64,000 nucleotides of DNA from Notamacropus eugenii (GCF_028372415.1 NC_092879.1:67347427-67411426); one strand, 5' to 3'; positions 1-11,125 are shown, counted from the first letter of the stretch. Translations and numbers: made by a program. The notes: generated from the letters alone by a model not told the origin.

Positions 1-327
1 ATTTCACAGTAAAAGAGTGGTGCATGCTGGGAAAAAAACAACATAGGCACTGTGGGTGAGGGGAAGACAGAACACATAGAGAAATTAATGGAGAGAAAGA
101 TCAAAGAGAATGAGACCATCAGTCCTACTGCATATATATGTGAGATGCACTCATTATCAGGGAAAAGCCAGTGTTTGAAGACCCATCACATTCCTATATC
201 TCCACGAGCCATGGGAGATAGAGCCTGAATTCTCAGGGCACTGGATAAAACTTACCTCAAAACCATCTACTTTCCAGTAGCCTTCTTTTCTTTTCCCCTT
301 AGGAAAAGAATTAATTGCTCTATCTTA

Positions 328-364
<37 letters not shown>

Positions 365-1269
365 CTTATTGTGGAAAACTATGAGCATGTTTGCTCTGGC
401 TTTATTGAGAGAGGACAGCATGTGCTACAACTCTGATCTGTGCCAAATAACTAGAGGGAGAGAAAAAGATGACTGATCAAAGGGCAAAGGATAGAAGAGG
501 TCAGAGAAAGGAGAGCATCCTTTTCTAATTTCTATACATTCATACGGTCGAGGAAACACAAGTTAAGATTGCCAGGCTGGAGAAAAACAACAGTGTGCTC
601 TATCACAGCCCTGAGGAAACATGAGAAGAAATATTCCATTGGCTGCCTTCAAACCAAAGTTGTGTGATCCTCCTCAAGAGCAAAGTTCAGTAAAGAACCT
701 AATTATCGCTCTCTTTCCCATCTTTCTTTTCAGTCAGTCCTGTTCAATCAGCCAGTCAAAATAAAGGGTTTCCACACCTTCCTATTTCCTAAAGCACTGT
801 GCCCAGTTAGAAAGCAGTGTATTCTAAGCCAAAATACCAGCTAAGGGTTGGTCGGGTGGGCAGCTCACCCCCAACCTTTTAGGCACACTGGAATACTGCT
901 CCAATCAGTGTTGCTTAACCTCAAACTTTCATTATTCCACTGGTACTGTTCTCCATCTCTGGAGGACCTCAATTTAACTAATGGGGACTTCTCTCTCACT
1001 AAGGTCTGGATCTCCCAGTACAGATTGATAACCATTTCCTTTCCCCTTTGCCTCGAATCACTGCATCATATATGCCTGGAAAATTGCTCATTAATGGCAC
1101 ATGATAAAGGATGTTTCACCAACCATTTGTCTAACTAACTTTGTCTTCTTCTAGCTGGTCTTTCTAGCTGCCTCTATGAGAAAGCAGTTGGCTGGCATCT
1201 GGATGGCTCAGATGACATCCAGCAACCCTGCTCAGTGCACAACTGCGGCTGAAAATGAGTGAAGTGAGA
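1..1269. other. Repeat-poor start of window, no gene seen
   Basis: I see no recognisable exon, RNA gene or transposon here apart from a short TG microsatellite. The longest open frame (about 96 codons near 848-1138) has no family signature and ordinary noncoding composition. It could be unique intergenic or intronic DNA, or hold a repeat too decayed to read by eye. Confidence 0.5.
336..364. repeat. (TG)n microsatellite
   Basis: About 14 uninterrupted TG units preceded by a short CT-rich stretch. Likely length-polymorphic. Confidence 0.95.
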
Positions 1270-1500
1270 GGCAGCAAGAGGGCTCAGTGAATAAAGCACT
1301 GGATCTGCAATCAGGAAGATCTGAGCTAATATCTGACCTCAGATACTTACTAGCTGTGTGACCCTGGGCAAGTCACTTAACCTCTGTTTGCCTAATCTAC
1401 TGGAAAAGAAAATGGCAAACCACTCCAGTAACTTTGCCAAGAAAACTTCATGGACAGTATGGTAATGAGGTAACAAAGAGTCAGACAGGACTGAAAAACC
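1270..1500 (+). mobile_element. MAR1-type CORE-SINE
   Basis: The tRNA-like head is decayed. The core GTGTGACCCTGGGCAAGTCA is intact near 1356-1375. The MAR1-type middle (CAAACCACTCCAGTAAC, then TTTGCCAAGAAAAC) and the RTE-like end around AGTCAGACAGGACTGAA follow. Non-autonomous and not coding. Confidence 0.85.
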
Positions 1501-2275
1501 ATAAGAATGAGTGGAATGGACTGGTAGGGAGTGGGAGAGAGTCTATGCCTATGGTTAGTTTAGTTATGTGGCTCTGGGATCTGTGAAGCACTCACACGAT
1601 ATAATGAACTTAAATTGTAATCTGAGAGGACACAACCATTATATGTTTGCTTTGATATAGTCCCCTCTTGAGGAAGAGAAAGGCAAAGTCTCCAAGAGAG
1701 GACAAGTAATTAGGAGATGGGAGGGGAAGAAGAAGAGTGTGAACTTTGTGAGGGTCCCCAGATTGGCCACTAAGAGATTTTTGTGGGTAGAGACATGAAA
1801 GGCCAACACAATTGGCAGGCAGCCTGAAAGTATTTCCAGCGGGTTACTGGGTATTCCAGGTTAATTACCGTACCATACACTCACCCATTTCCTTTCCCCA
1901 GCACTGCCCCAGTCATGCTCATCACTCTTGGCAATCAGGTCTAGCCTCTAGCCATTCAGGCAATTACCATCAAAGACAGGGCAAGAAGAAAAAAAAAGTT
2001 GTCTACCAGTCTATGTTCTCTTAACTTGGTCAAATTCTCTATCAACAGTGGAAATGGCCTAGTTATCCTAGAGGCGCAAACCAAGTCACCAACTACCTTC
2101 CATTTCTCGCCCCACGCCACTTCAGAAACGTTTACAGATCATCACATATATACAAAATCTTTTCAGAATTGTGATGACTTTCAATATCAAAAAAAAAATA
2201 TTTACGGAGTAGCACTGTTTTCCTGAGCAAGAAGGTTTAGAGGCCATAGATCAATGTGGTAAGGCACTGAACTTA
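1501..2275. other. Unassigned interval, no gene seen
   Basis: No repeat or exon could be assigned. It holds two short overlapping open frames (60-75 codons) that run through an A-rich tract near 1985-1998 and carry no family signature. Confidence 0.4.
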
Positions 2276-2332
2276 ATTCAAGTCACATTTATTAAACACC
2301 AACTGTATGCAAGAACAGGTCAAAGGTACATA
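2276..2332 (-). mobile_element. L2 3'-end fragment
   Basis: The plus strand reads as a decayed complement of the L2 end (CACATTTATTAAACACCAACT, then a tract like 'tatgtgccagg'). Very short and old. Confidence 0.4.
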
Positions 2333-2354
2333 TTTCCTACTGCTCATAAACCCA

Positions 2355-2672
2355 GACTAATTTCACATTATCACTCCCCTACTAGACCCCACACTCTGAC
2401 CACTCTCTCCTGCTTTCTATTACCACACACTACACTTCATTTCCCACTTCCATGCGTTGGCACAGGCTGTGTCCCATGGCTGGAATACTTTACCTCTAAC
2501 TCTTGAAGTCTCTAACGCTTTTCAAAACACAAGCCATGTCCTACATCAGGCCTTTCCTGATCTCTTTTTCTCACCTCCTCCCCTCACCCCAAACCGAGTT
2601 GTTAGTGTTTAGCTACCACCCTGAAATTATCTTGCATTCACCTTGTATATATTTACCTATGTAAAAACAAAA
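2355..2672 (+). mobile_element. L2 LINE 3' fragment
   Basis: The sense strand of L2 near its 3' end is recognisable: GCACAGGCTGTGTCCCATGG with CTGGAATACTTTACC, then an AGGCCTTTCCTGATCTC-type block. There is no usable ORF2 frame. The fragment runs directly into a minus-strand MIR. Confidence 0.7.
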
Positions 2673-2682
2673 CTGTGGGAGG

Positions 2683-2846
2683 TAGGTGCTACTATTATCC
2701 CAATTGCACAAATGAGGAAATTGAGGCTGAGAAGGGTTTGAGTGATTTGCCCAGCATCGCACGTGTAGTAAGTGGCCACATTTGAAACTTGGGTCTTCCT
2801 GATTCAAAGTCCAACACTCTATTCACTACGCTAAGCTTTCTCCCAA
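2683..2846 (-). mobile_element. MIR-type SINE
   Basis: The plus strand shows the reverse complement of MIR: an ATTATCCCAATT-like tract, then AATGAGGAAATTGAGGCTGA, and a head ending near TCTATTCACTACGCTAAGC. Old tRNA-derived CORE-SINE. Confidence 0.8.
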
Positions 2847-2911
2847 ATAATGTTCCTTTCAAAGTAGCATGTCTCTTTTCAAGAAGACAGAAAACCATTT
2901 TCCTTACTAAT

Positions 2912-3000
2912 TTCAACATTTCTCTCTCTGTAGGCAGAGGACCAGACTGAATAACGCCTTGAGGTCCATTCCAGCTCCAAAAGTCTATGATCATGTACAT
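2912..3000 (+). mobile_element. THER1/MIR3-like SINE tail
   Basis: The stretch with GAGGTCCATTCCAGCTCCAA followed by TCTATGATCATG matches the 3' tail of THER1-like SINEs, which copies an L3/CR1 end. The head is missing. Confidence 0.6.
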
Positions 3001-3119
3001 GTGATACATGGGGAATACCTAGGTGACAAATCATTTGACAAAGTTCCAAGGTGGACTAGGCAAGAAAGTGTAGATGGCTCTATGTGAACCCTTCACTTCT
3101 GCAAGCAAAAGTCAAAGAA

Positions 3120-3375
3120 CATACCTTATTTTTTGTTAATTCAATTTCATTTTCCTTGCAGTTCCAAATTCCCTCCCTTGCCCTCCATCCTCATCCACTG
3201 AGAATGTAAGAAAAATCAAACCCATTACATATATGTAATGATCTGCAATACAAATTTCTATATCAGTCATGTTCCAGGATAAAAAGTATCAAAAAGAAAG
3301 AACTAGAAGAAAGCATGCTTTAATCTGCACTGTGAATCCATCAAGTTCTCTTCCTGGAGGTGGATAGCAAGGAAC
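3120..3375 (-). mobile_element. L1 3' UTR fragment
   Basis: The plus strand reads as the complement of the marsupial L1 3' UTR: a block with CAGTTCCAAATTCCCTCCC, then TCATGTTCC, then GCATGCTTTAATCTGCA and TGGAGGTGGATAGCA. No ORF2 is attached. Confidence 0.6.
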
Positions 3376-3920
3376 AAACCTTATTGGCAACAGCTCTGCA
3401 CAGTCATCTTTGCAGGAAGGGAGCCACTCATCTCGGCTCTAAAGTATGCTCTTAAGGGGTGATGTGGCCATTTGCCACCTTCGTGCTTCTGCCTTTCTTT
3501 CTTCATCCTGACTATGTTAACTTCTCTGTAATAAGTCTGACCCTAGCAACGACTCTGTTGAAGACAGCAGGACCTAGACGGCATGCTGTTCTCCAGTGAA
3601 GATTGTTGTGAACCAAATATTTGCTCAACATGCTAATTGATTTTTAAATTAATCACTTCATTTGAAATCTATTCATACTGGTGTAGAAAAACATATACCA
3701 TGCTGGCAAGACCCTCAGCATGATGACAGCATCCACTACCACTAATTAGTTGATGAACTGGTGAAGATCATAGATCTAGAGTCTTTAAATAAGATTGACA
3801 CCCTTCCTGTGGCATAACAGTGTCATGCATCATTTAAAAAACTAAAGAAAATTATGGAAAGTTAAACAAAAAGAAAAGAAGAAAAGTCAAGTCAAAGCAA
3901 GTCTATTTGGAAAAACCTTA
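3376..3920. other. Unassigned interval, no gene seen
   Basis: Nothing could be assigned. It follows a truncated L1 end, so its first part may be strongly diverged L1. Confidence 0.35.
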
Positions 3921-4042
3921 GAGAATCATAGGTTTAAAATTGATAAGGAACTTAAGACCACTGAGTCTAGCCTCCTCATGTAGACTTGCTCAGGGTCAAA
4001 CAGCTAGACTGGATATTAACTCAGTCCTTCCTGATTTCTATT
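3921..4042 (-). mobile_element. THER1-like SINE
   Basis: The order AGAATCATAGGTTTAAAATT, then GCTCAGGGTCAAACAGCTAG, then a TCCTTCCTGATT end is the reverse complement of a THER1/MIR element. Confidence 0.65.
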
Positions 4043-4344
4043 TTTTTTTTCCTTGTTTACTTTTCCCCTTGGAATATGGCTAATACAGAAATTTGTGTTG
4101 CATGTCTATGACTATTTAGAATGGGTTTTATTTTTCTTGCCTTTTCAGTGAGAGAGAGAGAATTTGGTATTAAAAGTAAAATTGAATGTTAATAAGAGTT
4201 GTTCCCCACAGGAATAAACAGGCAAATTTTCATGAGGAAATGGGTCAAGAGAGGTCCAATCTGGCCACAACAAACTGTAAAAGCACTCCTGCACAAGGTT
4301 TCAACTTGTAGCAATGGACTGGTGGATTGTTGTCCTAAAAGGTT

Positions 4345-4535
4345 TTGGGGGTGAGGAACCTGCGGCCTTGAGGCCACATGTGGCCCTCCAGGTCCTGAAG
4401 TGCAACACTTTAACTGAATCCAAGCTTCCCAGAACAAAGCCCCTTAATTAAAGAATTTGTGTAAAACTTGGACTCAGTGAAAGGGCCTAGAAGGCCATAT
4501 GTGACCTCAACGATGCAGATTCTCTACCCCTGGCC
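4345..4535. mobile_element. Fold-back (palindromic) MITE, hAT-like
   Basis: The left half holds AACCTGCGGCCTTGAGGCCA then ACATGTGGCCCTCC. The right half holds the reverse complement in the same order: GGCCATATGTGACCTCAACG, then TCTACCCCTGG at the outer end. The inner arms (ACTGAATCCAAGCTT and AACTTGGACTCAGT) also pair. The element is therefore nearly one long inverted repeat with arms of about 90 bp and no coding capacity. TIRs of this form occur in non-autonomous hAT elements; the superfamily is inference. Confidence 0.7.
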
Positions 4536-5654
4536 ATTAGATTGACTCACTGCACTGAGCTGACTCTACTAACTGGAGCAGAGCATTCAACCTTTCATGT
4601 AAATTTCAGATGGAAGTTTGGATGGAGGAAGAAAAGAACTCTTCAAACTGGTTAAGTCGAAACACATAAACTTCATACAAGATGAAGAAATAAGCAATTG
4701 TATTTTAATTGGTTTAACCAAATTGTTGATTTCCAAAGGCCAAATTCCAGTTTGGGGAAGAAGCTTACAGACTGTTTTATTATCATTATTATTTGATTAA
4801 AGGAGAAGGGGGAAAAGTACATTTGCTTTGTTAAGAAAAAATTCTTTCTGTTCGACAAAAGAAAGAAGAGGGAAGTTTTTAATAGTGCATTATTCTCAAT
4901 CCTTGTTTTTCTATCTCACTGAAATGGTCTCTAACAGTTGGAAATTAAGTTTCAGTAGCAAATTAATCTTTAGCTGTAAAAAATGTCATTAATACAAAGA
5001 ATACTAATAATGGCTTATTATCAGAATAGTATTCCATTAACAGCTTTTTAATAGGATTGAGCTAAAATATAAGTGTGATTCTAATATAAGTTTTTCTTCT
5101 CATTTAATTTCTTTCTTTGTTCTTAATAAAAAGTCCTAAGCTTAACCCATAACTTCTGGTTTAAAAAATAATAATAAAAATCCTTTTCTGTGAATTGCCC
5201 ACATCTATTTGTCGCAACAGAAGTAGAAGTGGCTCTGTCAGTATTTGTGGAAGAAAAGGTTGAGAAAAGGTCCAGCTCCATAAAGCCTGAGTTTTAGGAT
5301 AGTACTTTCTGAATACTGACACTGGTTTCTAAGCCTTCAGTTCCTTGTGCCTTTGGCTCAAAGTGCAATGAGAGAAATAAACAGTGAAAATATTTGGGGT
5401 CCACACAAGACAATGAACTTCAATGGATCTGGGATCTCATTACCATGGGTATTCTACCCATCAATGCAAAGTATTCCCATCCTCCATGATTCTTGTCCAT
5501 GTCCTTCCATGGAGCCTCCACAGAGGTTTTGCCTAAAATGTTAGGGGCCCTCCTCTGGATGGACACTCTCCCTGTGGATTTAAATTTTGTGAGTAACAAT
5601 GGATCAGCCACACTGGCCATTTGTTATCCTTGGACTAGGCCACCTCGTTTTGCC
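4536..5654. other. Repeat-poor AT-rich block
   Basis: No transposon or exon could be recognised over about 1.1 kb. The central part (about 4,870-5,170) is very AT-rich with homeodomain-like TTAATAG/TAATACA words. This could be conserved noncoding DNA or simply neutral sequence. Confidence 0.4.
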
Positions 5655-5776
5655 ATGTTAGAATGTAAGATTGTTGAGGGCAAGGATTGTTTTTGCTTTT
5701 TCTTTTAAGTCTCCAACACTGAGCACAGTGGCTGGTACATTGTAAGTCCTTAAAAATGTTTTTATTGCTTGAGAGA
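5655..5776 (+). mobile_element. L2 3' end
   Basis: It has TTGTTGAGGGCAAGGATTG, then CTGAGCACAGTGGCTGGTAC, and a TTTTTATTGCTTGA end. This is the sense-strand L2 tail. Confidence 0.8.
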
Positions 5777-5938
5777 TTTTCTGAGTGGGCATTTCCTCAA
5801 AGAAATTGGCATCATGGAATACATATTGTAGCCTATTTAAAACCACAATGTATCTCTCAATTGCCATTTGTCTCAATGGCAAGGGTGATTTTCTTGGAAA
5901 CTGGAATTCTAAGATTCATAGTCACATAACAACTCTTA

Positions 5939-5947
<9 letters not shown>

Positions 5948-5988
<41 letters not shown>
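5948..5988. repeat. (CA)n microsatellite
   Basis: About 20 CA units preceded by a short CT run. Confidence 0.95.
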
Positions 5989-5991
<3 letters not shown>

Positions 5992-6029
5992 TTCAATTGT
6001 CTGGCCCTCCAATTGTATCCTATAGACAA

Positions 6030-6450
6030 TTTCATCCATTTCTTTTTTCTTCTCCATATGGATTCTTAGGCAAAACTACTGCCTGATCATGGGCCTCAGG
6101 GAGAGGGCATGACAATGTTCTGGGGCCTGATGCCATAGTCCATATAGTACATATCCAGGAGCAACTGGAGAACCTCGCTATCTCAAGGGACTCCTTCTTC
6201 CATTTCACCCTTGTGAAAGACATCCTCTAGATAATGGGTCACAACTCCAGTGGGCACATATCTCCCTTTTTATACCTCATGTGATGTCAACAATTAGAGG
6301 GTCACTGAAGAAAATTATCCCTCTGGTTGCTTTTATCAGAGAATCCTTTATGATCTTGACATATACATGAGAAAATTCTTGCTGGAAGGAAGCATATAAG
6401 ATTTGTTTTGCTGTACTATGTCAATTCCTTTTAAAAAAAAAATCAACAAA
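6030..6450 (-). mobile_element. RTE (BovB-type) ORF2 fragment
   Basis: Read on the minus strand, about 6,288-6,375 gives a 20-residue open stretch containing YVKIIKDSLIKAT. This resembles the segment just before the first catalytic RT block of RTE-clade LINEs. The rest is frameshifted and has stops. The order and wording of the DNA match the same region of the longer RTE copy at 16.8-18.1 kb. Assignment is by eye. Confidence 0.5.
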
Positions 6451-6601
6451 TAAGATCAAAAAATCGAAGGCCTTTTAAAATATGTAAATTATAGCCCCCA
6501 AGATTCAGGATGAATTGTGGATAAGAATCCACCCCCAAACCAGGGATCATGAGTTCCTATGTATGGGTTTCTTTTAACTCTGACTGTAGTGTGAACAGTA
6601 C
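6451..6601. other. Short unassigned spacer
   Basis: A-rich, no feature seen. Confidence 0.4.
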
Positions 6602-6842
6602 AACGAGGTGGCAAAGCACATAGAACTCCAGGCCTGGAGTTAGAAAAACTCACCTTCCTTAGTTCCAATCTGGCCTTAGCTACTTACTGAGTGACCCTAG
6701 ACAAGGCACTTCACCCTGTTTGCCTCAGTTTCCTCAGATGTAAAATCAGCTGGCAAAGGAAATGCAAACCACTCCAGTATCTCTACCAAGGAAACCTCAA
6801 ATGGGGTCACAAAGAATCTGACACAACTGAAAAACAACTGAA
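6602..6842 (+). mobile_element. MAR1-type CORE-SINE
   Basis: Head remnant CACATAGAACTCCAGGCCTG, core GAGTGACCCTAGACAAGGCA, middle AACCACTCCAGTATCT, end AATGGGGTCACAAAGAATCT with ACACAACTGAA. Complete but strongly diverged. Confidence 0.85.
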
Positions 6843-7740
6843 TGATGACAAATAGTACAGGAAAATAAAATGACAAGAAGAATTCCCCCCATATACCTAG
6901 AGAAACATTCCCTCACAAGTTACCACGTTACCAATGGAACAGAGAACACATACAGAACATACATAAGCTCCAGGATAAAGGTGTGGAGGAGACACACATG
7001 CCTGGGGAACATGTAGCCAGAGAAGCTCAAACCGTTAAGGAGACATCCCCATTGGGATGCTATCCTCCTCCTGACATTGCTGCTTTCTGCCCTGCTAAGA
7101 GGCCAATGTCATTTGAAGAGATCGTCATATTGCGTGAGCTGCTTTCTCTACAGACTTGGGGTTGTCTGCCATTCAATTCTCTTTGCCACACCATTCTACG
7201 CTCTCATTACCACTGAGTAGTCATCTAATTAACTTCTACTGCCATATGGTCTCTTTCCCCATTGTGGGAATCACAATCAGTTCCTTTAGATTAGAGCACC
7301 AAGGAATATTTAGCTCTTTTGTGAGGTCTAGTCATAGTCAGCTATGCCCAGTCAGCTGGCTAGAGAAGTTTTGAAGTATTTAAGAAGGTATTTAAGTCTC
7401 TCTTTTAATATGAAATCCTTGGTTGCTATTCATATTCCCTTAGTCTAAATTCTTATCTGAATTATGGCCATAGAGTTCCTTATAATTTTTATCATACGCA
7501 TGGGTCCCTAAAAACCATTCCAGGAATTCCAAAATTGCAAAGAAAGTTGATTGAGTTGTGACAAGATTTCATTCAGCCATCACCATGTCCCTGGTCTGCA
7601 AATTATCTTGGCTAGAAAAGGGTTGGAAGGCACCAGGTTCCTTCCCTGATCCTCCCAACTCCAATAACTAATTTGAAAAGAGATTCAAATCCATCCATAA
7701 AACAAAGAGTGTTGCATTACCTTCATACACCGGAACTCAT
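6843..7740. other. Repeat-poor interval, no gene seen
   Basis: About 900 bp with no recognisable repeat. Open frames of 72 and 77 codons at 6,983-7,216 and 7,156-7,374 overlap in different frames and have no protein signature. I read them as chance frames. Confidence 0.4.
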
Positions 7741-7900
7741 TTGTAATGAAATACTTTTGTGTTGTAAGATACAATGGAAGGGACAGTTTTGGAGAAACAT
7801 GGGAAGTTTTGTACAAACTGATGCAGGATGAAGTAGGCAGAATTAGAACGATTTACACAATAATGACAATATTCTCAAAACAAACAACTGTTTAAGACAC
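7741..7900 (+). mobile_element. L1 3'-end fragment
   Basis: CAAACTGATGCAGGATGAAG followed by TAGGCAGAATTAGAACGATT matches the end of marsupial L1 ORF2 and the start of its 3' UTR. 5'-truncated. Confidence 0.7.
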
Positions 7901-8311
7901 AATAGTCCGTTTGGTGTCTGGACACAGGTAGGCGTTGTTACGCTAACTGCCACAGCCAAGTGTAGGCAGCTGTTCCCTGAAAGCAGGGGCTAGTAAAGGT
8001 GGCTGAGGGTGACTGGATTAATTGGGGGTGACTCAAAACACAGAATCAGACAAACTCCATACCTTTCTCAGTATGGCCTTTTCCTGTTGGTTAAACAAAA
8101 CGCTGCCACTGATTCCTGTGGAGCCCTTTCAGGAGGAGGGTACTTTTCTTCTGGGAACCTATACTCCAGGGGGCAGTTTCAATATTCTTCCAGATAAACT
8201 TCAAAGGTGAAACCTCTTCTTTCTCTTTCTGCTGGCAGAAGGGATAGGGTAGGGTATGGCAGCAGCAAAAGCATTTCACCTGTAACACAGTGGGGATATG
8301 TAGGAGCACAG
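7901..8311. other. Unassigned interval, slightly GC-richer
   Basis: No gene or repeat assigned. Overlapping 62-codon frames and an 80-codon minus frame show no family signature. An old LTR or MITE cannot be excluded. Confidence 0.35.
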
Positions 8312-8425
8312 ATTTAGATCTGGAAGTGGTCATCTAATTCAACCCCATTTTATAGATGGGAAAATTAAGGGGAGGGGAAATGACCTGCCCAAGGCCACAC
8401 AATAAGTGGAAGAGCCAGTTCAACA
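8312..8425 (-). mobile_element. THER1-like SINE
   Basis: Contains CAACCCCATTTTATAGATGG and CCCAAGGCCACACAATAAGT, the reverse complement of a THER1/MIR core and tail. Confidence 0.75.
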
Positions 8426-8429
8426 ACCG

Positions 8430-8519
8430 CTAATTATTAGCAGCTCATATTTATAGAGTGTGTTAAGGTTTGTAAAGTATTTTATACATATGATCCCTTT
8501 TGATCCTCACAATTTTCTT
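8430..8519 (-). mobile_element. MIR SINE, 3' part (split copy)
   Basis: TTTATAGAGTGTGTTAAGGT followed by GATCCTCACAA is the distal part of a minus-strand MIR. The copy is interrupted and resumes at 8,673. Confidence 0.7.
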
Positions 8520-8672
8520 TCTATTGATTATCTCCAACTTATCCTACACAAATCTTGTTTGTATATAATTGTTTCCATATGGTCTCCCCATTACACTGTG
8601 AACTCCTGTTTTTGCCTTTCTTTGTATTCCAGCACTTAGCACAGTGCCTGACATATAGCAGGACTGATTGAC
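8520..8672 (+). mobile_element. L2 3' end inside a MIR
   Basis: AGCACTTAGCACAGTGCCTG with ACATATAGCAGGAC is an L2 sense-strand tail. It lies between the two halves of a MIR, so it inserted later than that MIR. Confidence 0.75.
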
Positions 8673-8773
8673 AACCATCATATGAGGTAAGTGCTGTTAT
8701 AAAATCTGTTTTACAGATGAGGAAACTGAGGCTCAGAGAGGTTACATAACTTAGTGTCACACAGCTAGTAAGT
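8673..8773 (-). mobile_element. MIR SINE, 5' part (split copy)
   Basis: TTTACAGATGAGGAAACTGA, then GTCACACAGCTAGTAAGTAT. This is the continuation of the MIR broken at 8,519. Confidence 0.8.
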
Positions 8774-8775
8774 AT

Positions 8776-8892
8776 CAATAAGTCAATAAGCATTTATTAA
8801 GTGCCTACTATGTACCAGGCACTATGCTAGGTTGTGGAGATACAAAGATAAAATATGACTGTTTGTACCCTCAAAGAGCTTCCATCCAAATG
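8776..8892 (-). mobile_element. L2 3' end
   Basis: GCATTTATTAAGTGCCTACT then ATGTACCAGGCACTATGCTA is the complement of an L2 tail. Confidence 0.85.
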
Positions 8893-9186
8893 CTGAATTC
8901 AAACTCAGGTCTTCTGAACTCCAGGTCTACCAATAGTTCCACTAAGCCACACTGTCTTAAGTATACATTCACTGTATAGTATGTGCAGGTGCTCAAGAAG
9001 TAAAGCTCAAATATGGCAATCTGGGGCCTAGGCCACTTATACAGGAAAATGTCCAAGGCAGGTAGTGGTAGGGGCATTGGAGAGATCCAGCAGTCATAGT
9101 GCCTTAGAAACATGACAACAGAGAGAGAACAGTTTCATTTTCTTTTTTATCCGTACCACTCAACTGAAACTGAAACCTAAACTTAG

Positions 9187-9247
9187 GAAGCTGTTAGCAC
9201 AGTGCCTAGCATGTAGGAGGAACTGTATAAATGCTTATTTCTCTCCC
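9187..9247 (+). mobile_element. MIR/L2-type tail fragment
   Basis: Short match TTAGCACAGTGCCTAGCATG followed by ACTGTATAAATGC. Confidence 0.55.
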
Positions 9248-9404
9248 CCCTGCCCTTAATCATTTCTTCCCACAAGAAACAAAGAGGTTAACAAGGAGCA
9301 GAAAATTCCCATAAGTGAGGAGCCAGCTGCCTTCTGAGGCCTCAGTACTGATCTTCCAGGGGACAACTAGAATCAGCCTGGTTGTGGGGGGAGAGTTTTG
9401 CAAG

Positions 9405-10078
9405 ACTGTGAAGAACAGTGGGACACCTCACAATTTTCATGAAGGGGAAGATGATGGATTCTACAGACTATAGGCTAATGGGCTTGACTTTTATTCCTGG
9501 CTGCATTCTAGAAGATTTGATGAAAGTTGTGGTTTGGGAGCATTTACCAAGGGACGTGGTGGTCACGAAGAATTGGAATGACTTCATCAGGAGCTCACTA
9601 ACCACATTTCCCTTTTTGACAAAATAACTAGGCTAGACTGTCTTCCCTAGTAAATAGTGAGTTCCTCAAGGGCAGGGACTCTGTTGCTTTTTTTATGTAT
9701 CTCCAGTGCTTAGCACATGCCAGGCATATAGTAGGTGTTTAATAAATGTTTATTGACTCACTGGTAGGTCAGATCAAGGCTGTAGACATAGTATACTCTC
9801 ATCAAAGCATTTAGCAATAGTCTCCCATGTTATCCTTGGGGACAAGAAGGAAAGATGTAGTCTGGATATGAATAGTTAGATGGAGGTAGAACTGGATGAA
9901 TAACCAAATGCAAGGAATAGCCGTAAATAGGATGAGCTGAACTTGGAGAGGGGTCTCTAGTGGAGTGCCGCAGTGACCTATTTTTGGTCTTGGTTGCTTC
10001 ATGTTTTAATCAGTGACTTGGATGAAGGCACAAATAACATGCATGTCAAAGTTGTAGATGACACAAAGTTCTCTGTGT
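9405..10078 (+). mobile_element. L3/CR1-type LINE ORF2 fragment
   Basis: The stretch with CTCTAGTGGAGTGCCGCAGT, then AATCAGTGACTTGGATGAAG, then TGTAGATGACACAAAG corresponds to the CR1/L3 RT region encoding the SGVPQ...NDLDEG...DDTK blocks. Frameshifts remove any usable frame. It is interrupted by an L2 tail at 9,645-9,768 and followed by a minus-strand MAR1. Confidence 0.65.
9645..9768 (+). mobile_element. L2 3' end
   Basis: GAGTTCCTCAAGGGCAGGGA, then TAGTAGGTGTTTAATAAATG. It sits within the L3 fragment. Confidence 0.85.
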
Positions 10079-10095
10079 GTCTCTGTCTCTCTTTT

Positions 10096-10346
10096 TTTCC
10101 CATTTTTCCTAGTCATATCCAACTCTCTTTATGACCCCATTGGGGATTTTCTTGGCAAAGACACTGGAGTGGTTTGCCATTTCCTTCGCCAGCTCATTTT
10201 ACAGATGAAGTCAAACAAGATGAAGTGACTTGTTCAGGGTCACACAGCTAGTAAGTTATCAGAGGCCAGGTCTGAACTCAGGAAGATGAGTCTTCCTGAT
10301 TCCAAGTCCAGTGCACTATCCACTGCAGCGCCACCTAGCTGCCTAT
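10096..10346 (-). mobile_element. MAR1-type CORE-SINE
   Basis: The plus strand reads ATGACCCCATTGGGGATTTT, GGTTTGCCATTTCCTTCGCC, GGGTCACACAGCTAGTAAGT and ends CGCCACCTAGCTGCC, the complement of a full MAR1. It abuts the broken L3 copy. Confidence 0.92.
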
Positions 10347-10466
10347 CTCTATCAAGTAAACAGAAAGTATAAATATGCACACATTTCCATGCATATATGT
10401 GTATGTTTATATATACGTATACACACTTTTCTGCTTACATGCCTTTTCTCACACATACATATATAC

Positions 10467-10542
10467 ATGCATGTACGTGCACACACACACACACAGACAC
10501 ACACACAGACAGACAGACAGACACACACACACACACACACAC
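10467..10542. repeat. (CA)n/(CAGA)n compound microsatellite
   Basis: CA units, then CAGACA and CAGA units, then CA again. Confidence 0.92.
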
Positions 10543-10667
10543 CCCTCTCTAATGTAAGCTTCTTGAGGCCAGGGACCATTTTTCATTTTGCTTTTCATTC
10601 CTAGCATCTAGCTCAGTGCTTTGAACAAAGTAGGTGCTTAATCAATGTTGATGGGATTGGAATGGAT
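10543..10667 (+). mobile_element. L2 3' end
   Basis: AGCTTCTTGAGGCCAGGGAC, then TAGGTGCTTAATCAATGTTG. Confidence 0.85.
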
Positions 10668-10865
10668 AGTCACTGGGCTGAATCTAATCAAATGAAACCT
10701 AACGAAGTCAGCATAAACCCCAGAGCCGCATTTTTTAGAATCAGTTTCACAAGTCCGAAACGTGCTAGCTTCTGTGACAAGGAGAGGGGAGTTTCACCAG
10801 ACAGTAAGTTCAACCTGAGCTAACAGCATGACATGGCAAATAAACAGAACAGTATTATATTAGAG

Positions 10866-11125
10866 TATGATAATAATAACAGCTATCATTTTTATAGTGA
10901 TTTAAAGTTTACAAAGTCCTTTTTAAGTGCTATCTTGCTTGATCATCACAACAGCCCTGGAAAGTAGATGTTATTATTATCCCTATTTTACAGATGAGGA
11001 AACTGAGGCTGAAGGAGGTTAATTGACTCGCTTGGGGTCACACTGCTAGTACTATCTGAGGCAGGATTTGAACTCAGGCTGTCCTGACCCCAGATTCAAC
11101 ATTCTATTCACTGTGCCCACACTAA
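10866..11125 (-). mobile_element. MIR-type SINE, nearly complete
   Basis: From TAATAACAGCTATCATTTTT through TACAGATGAGGAAACTGAGG to ATTCTATTCACTGTGCC. One of the most complete MIR copies here. Confidence 0.88.
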
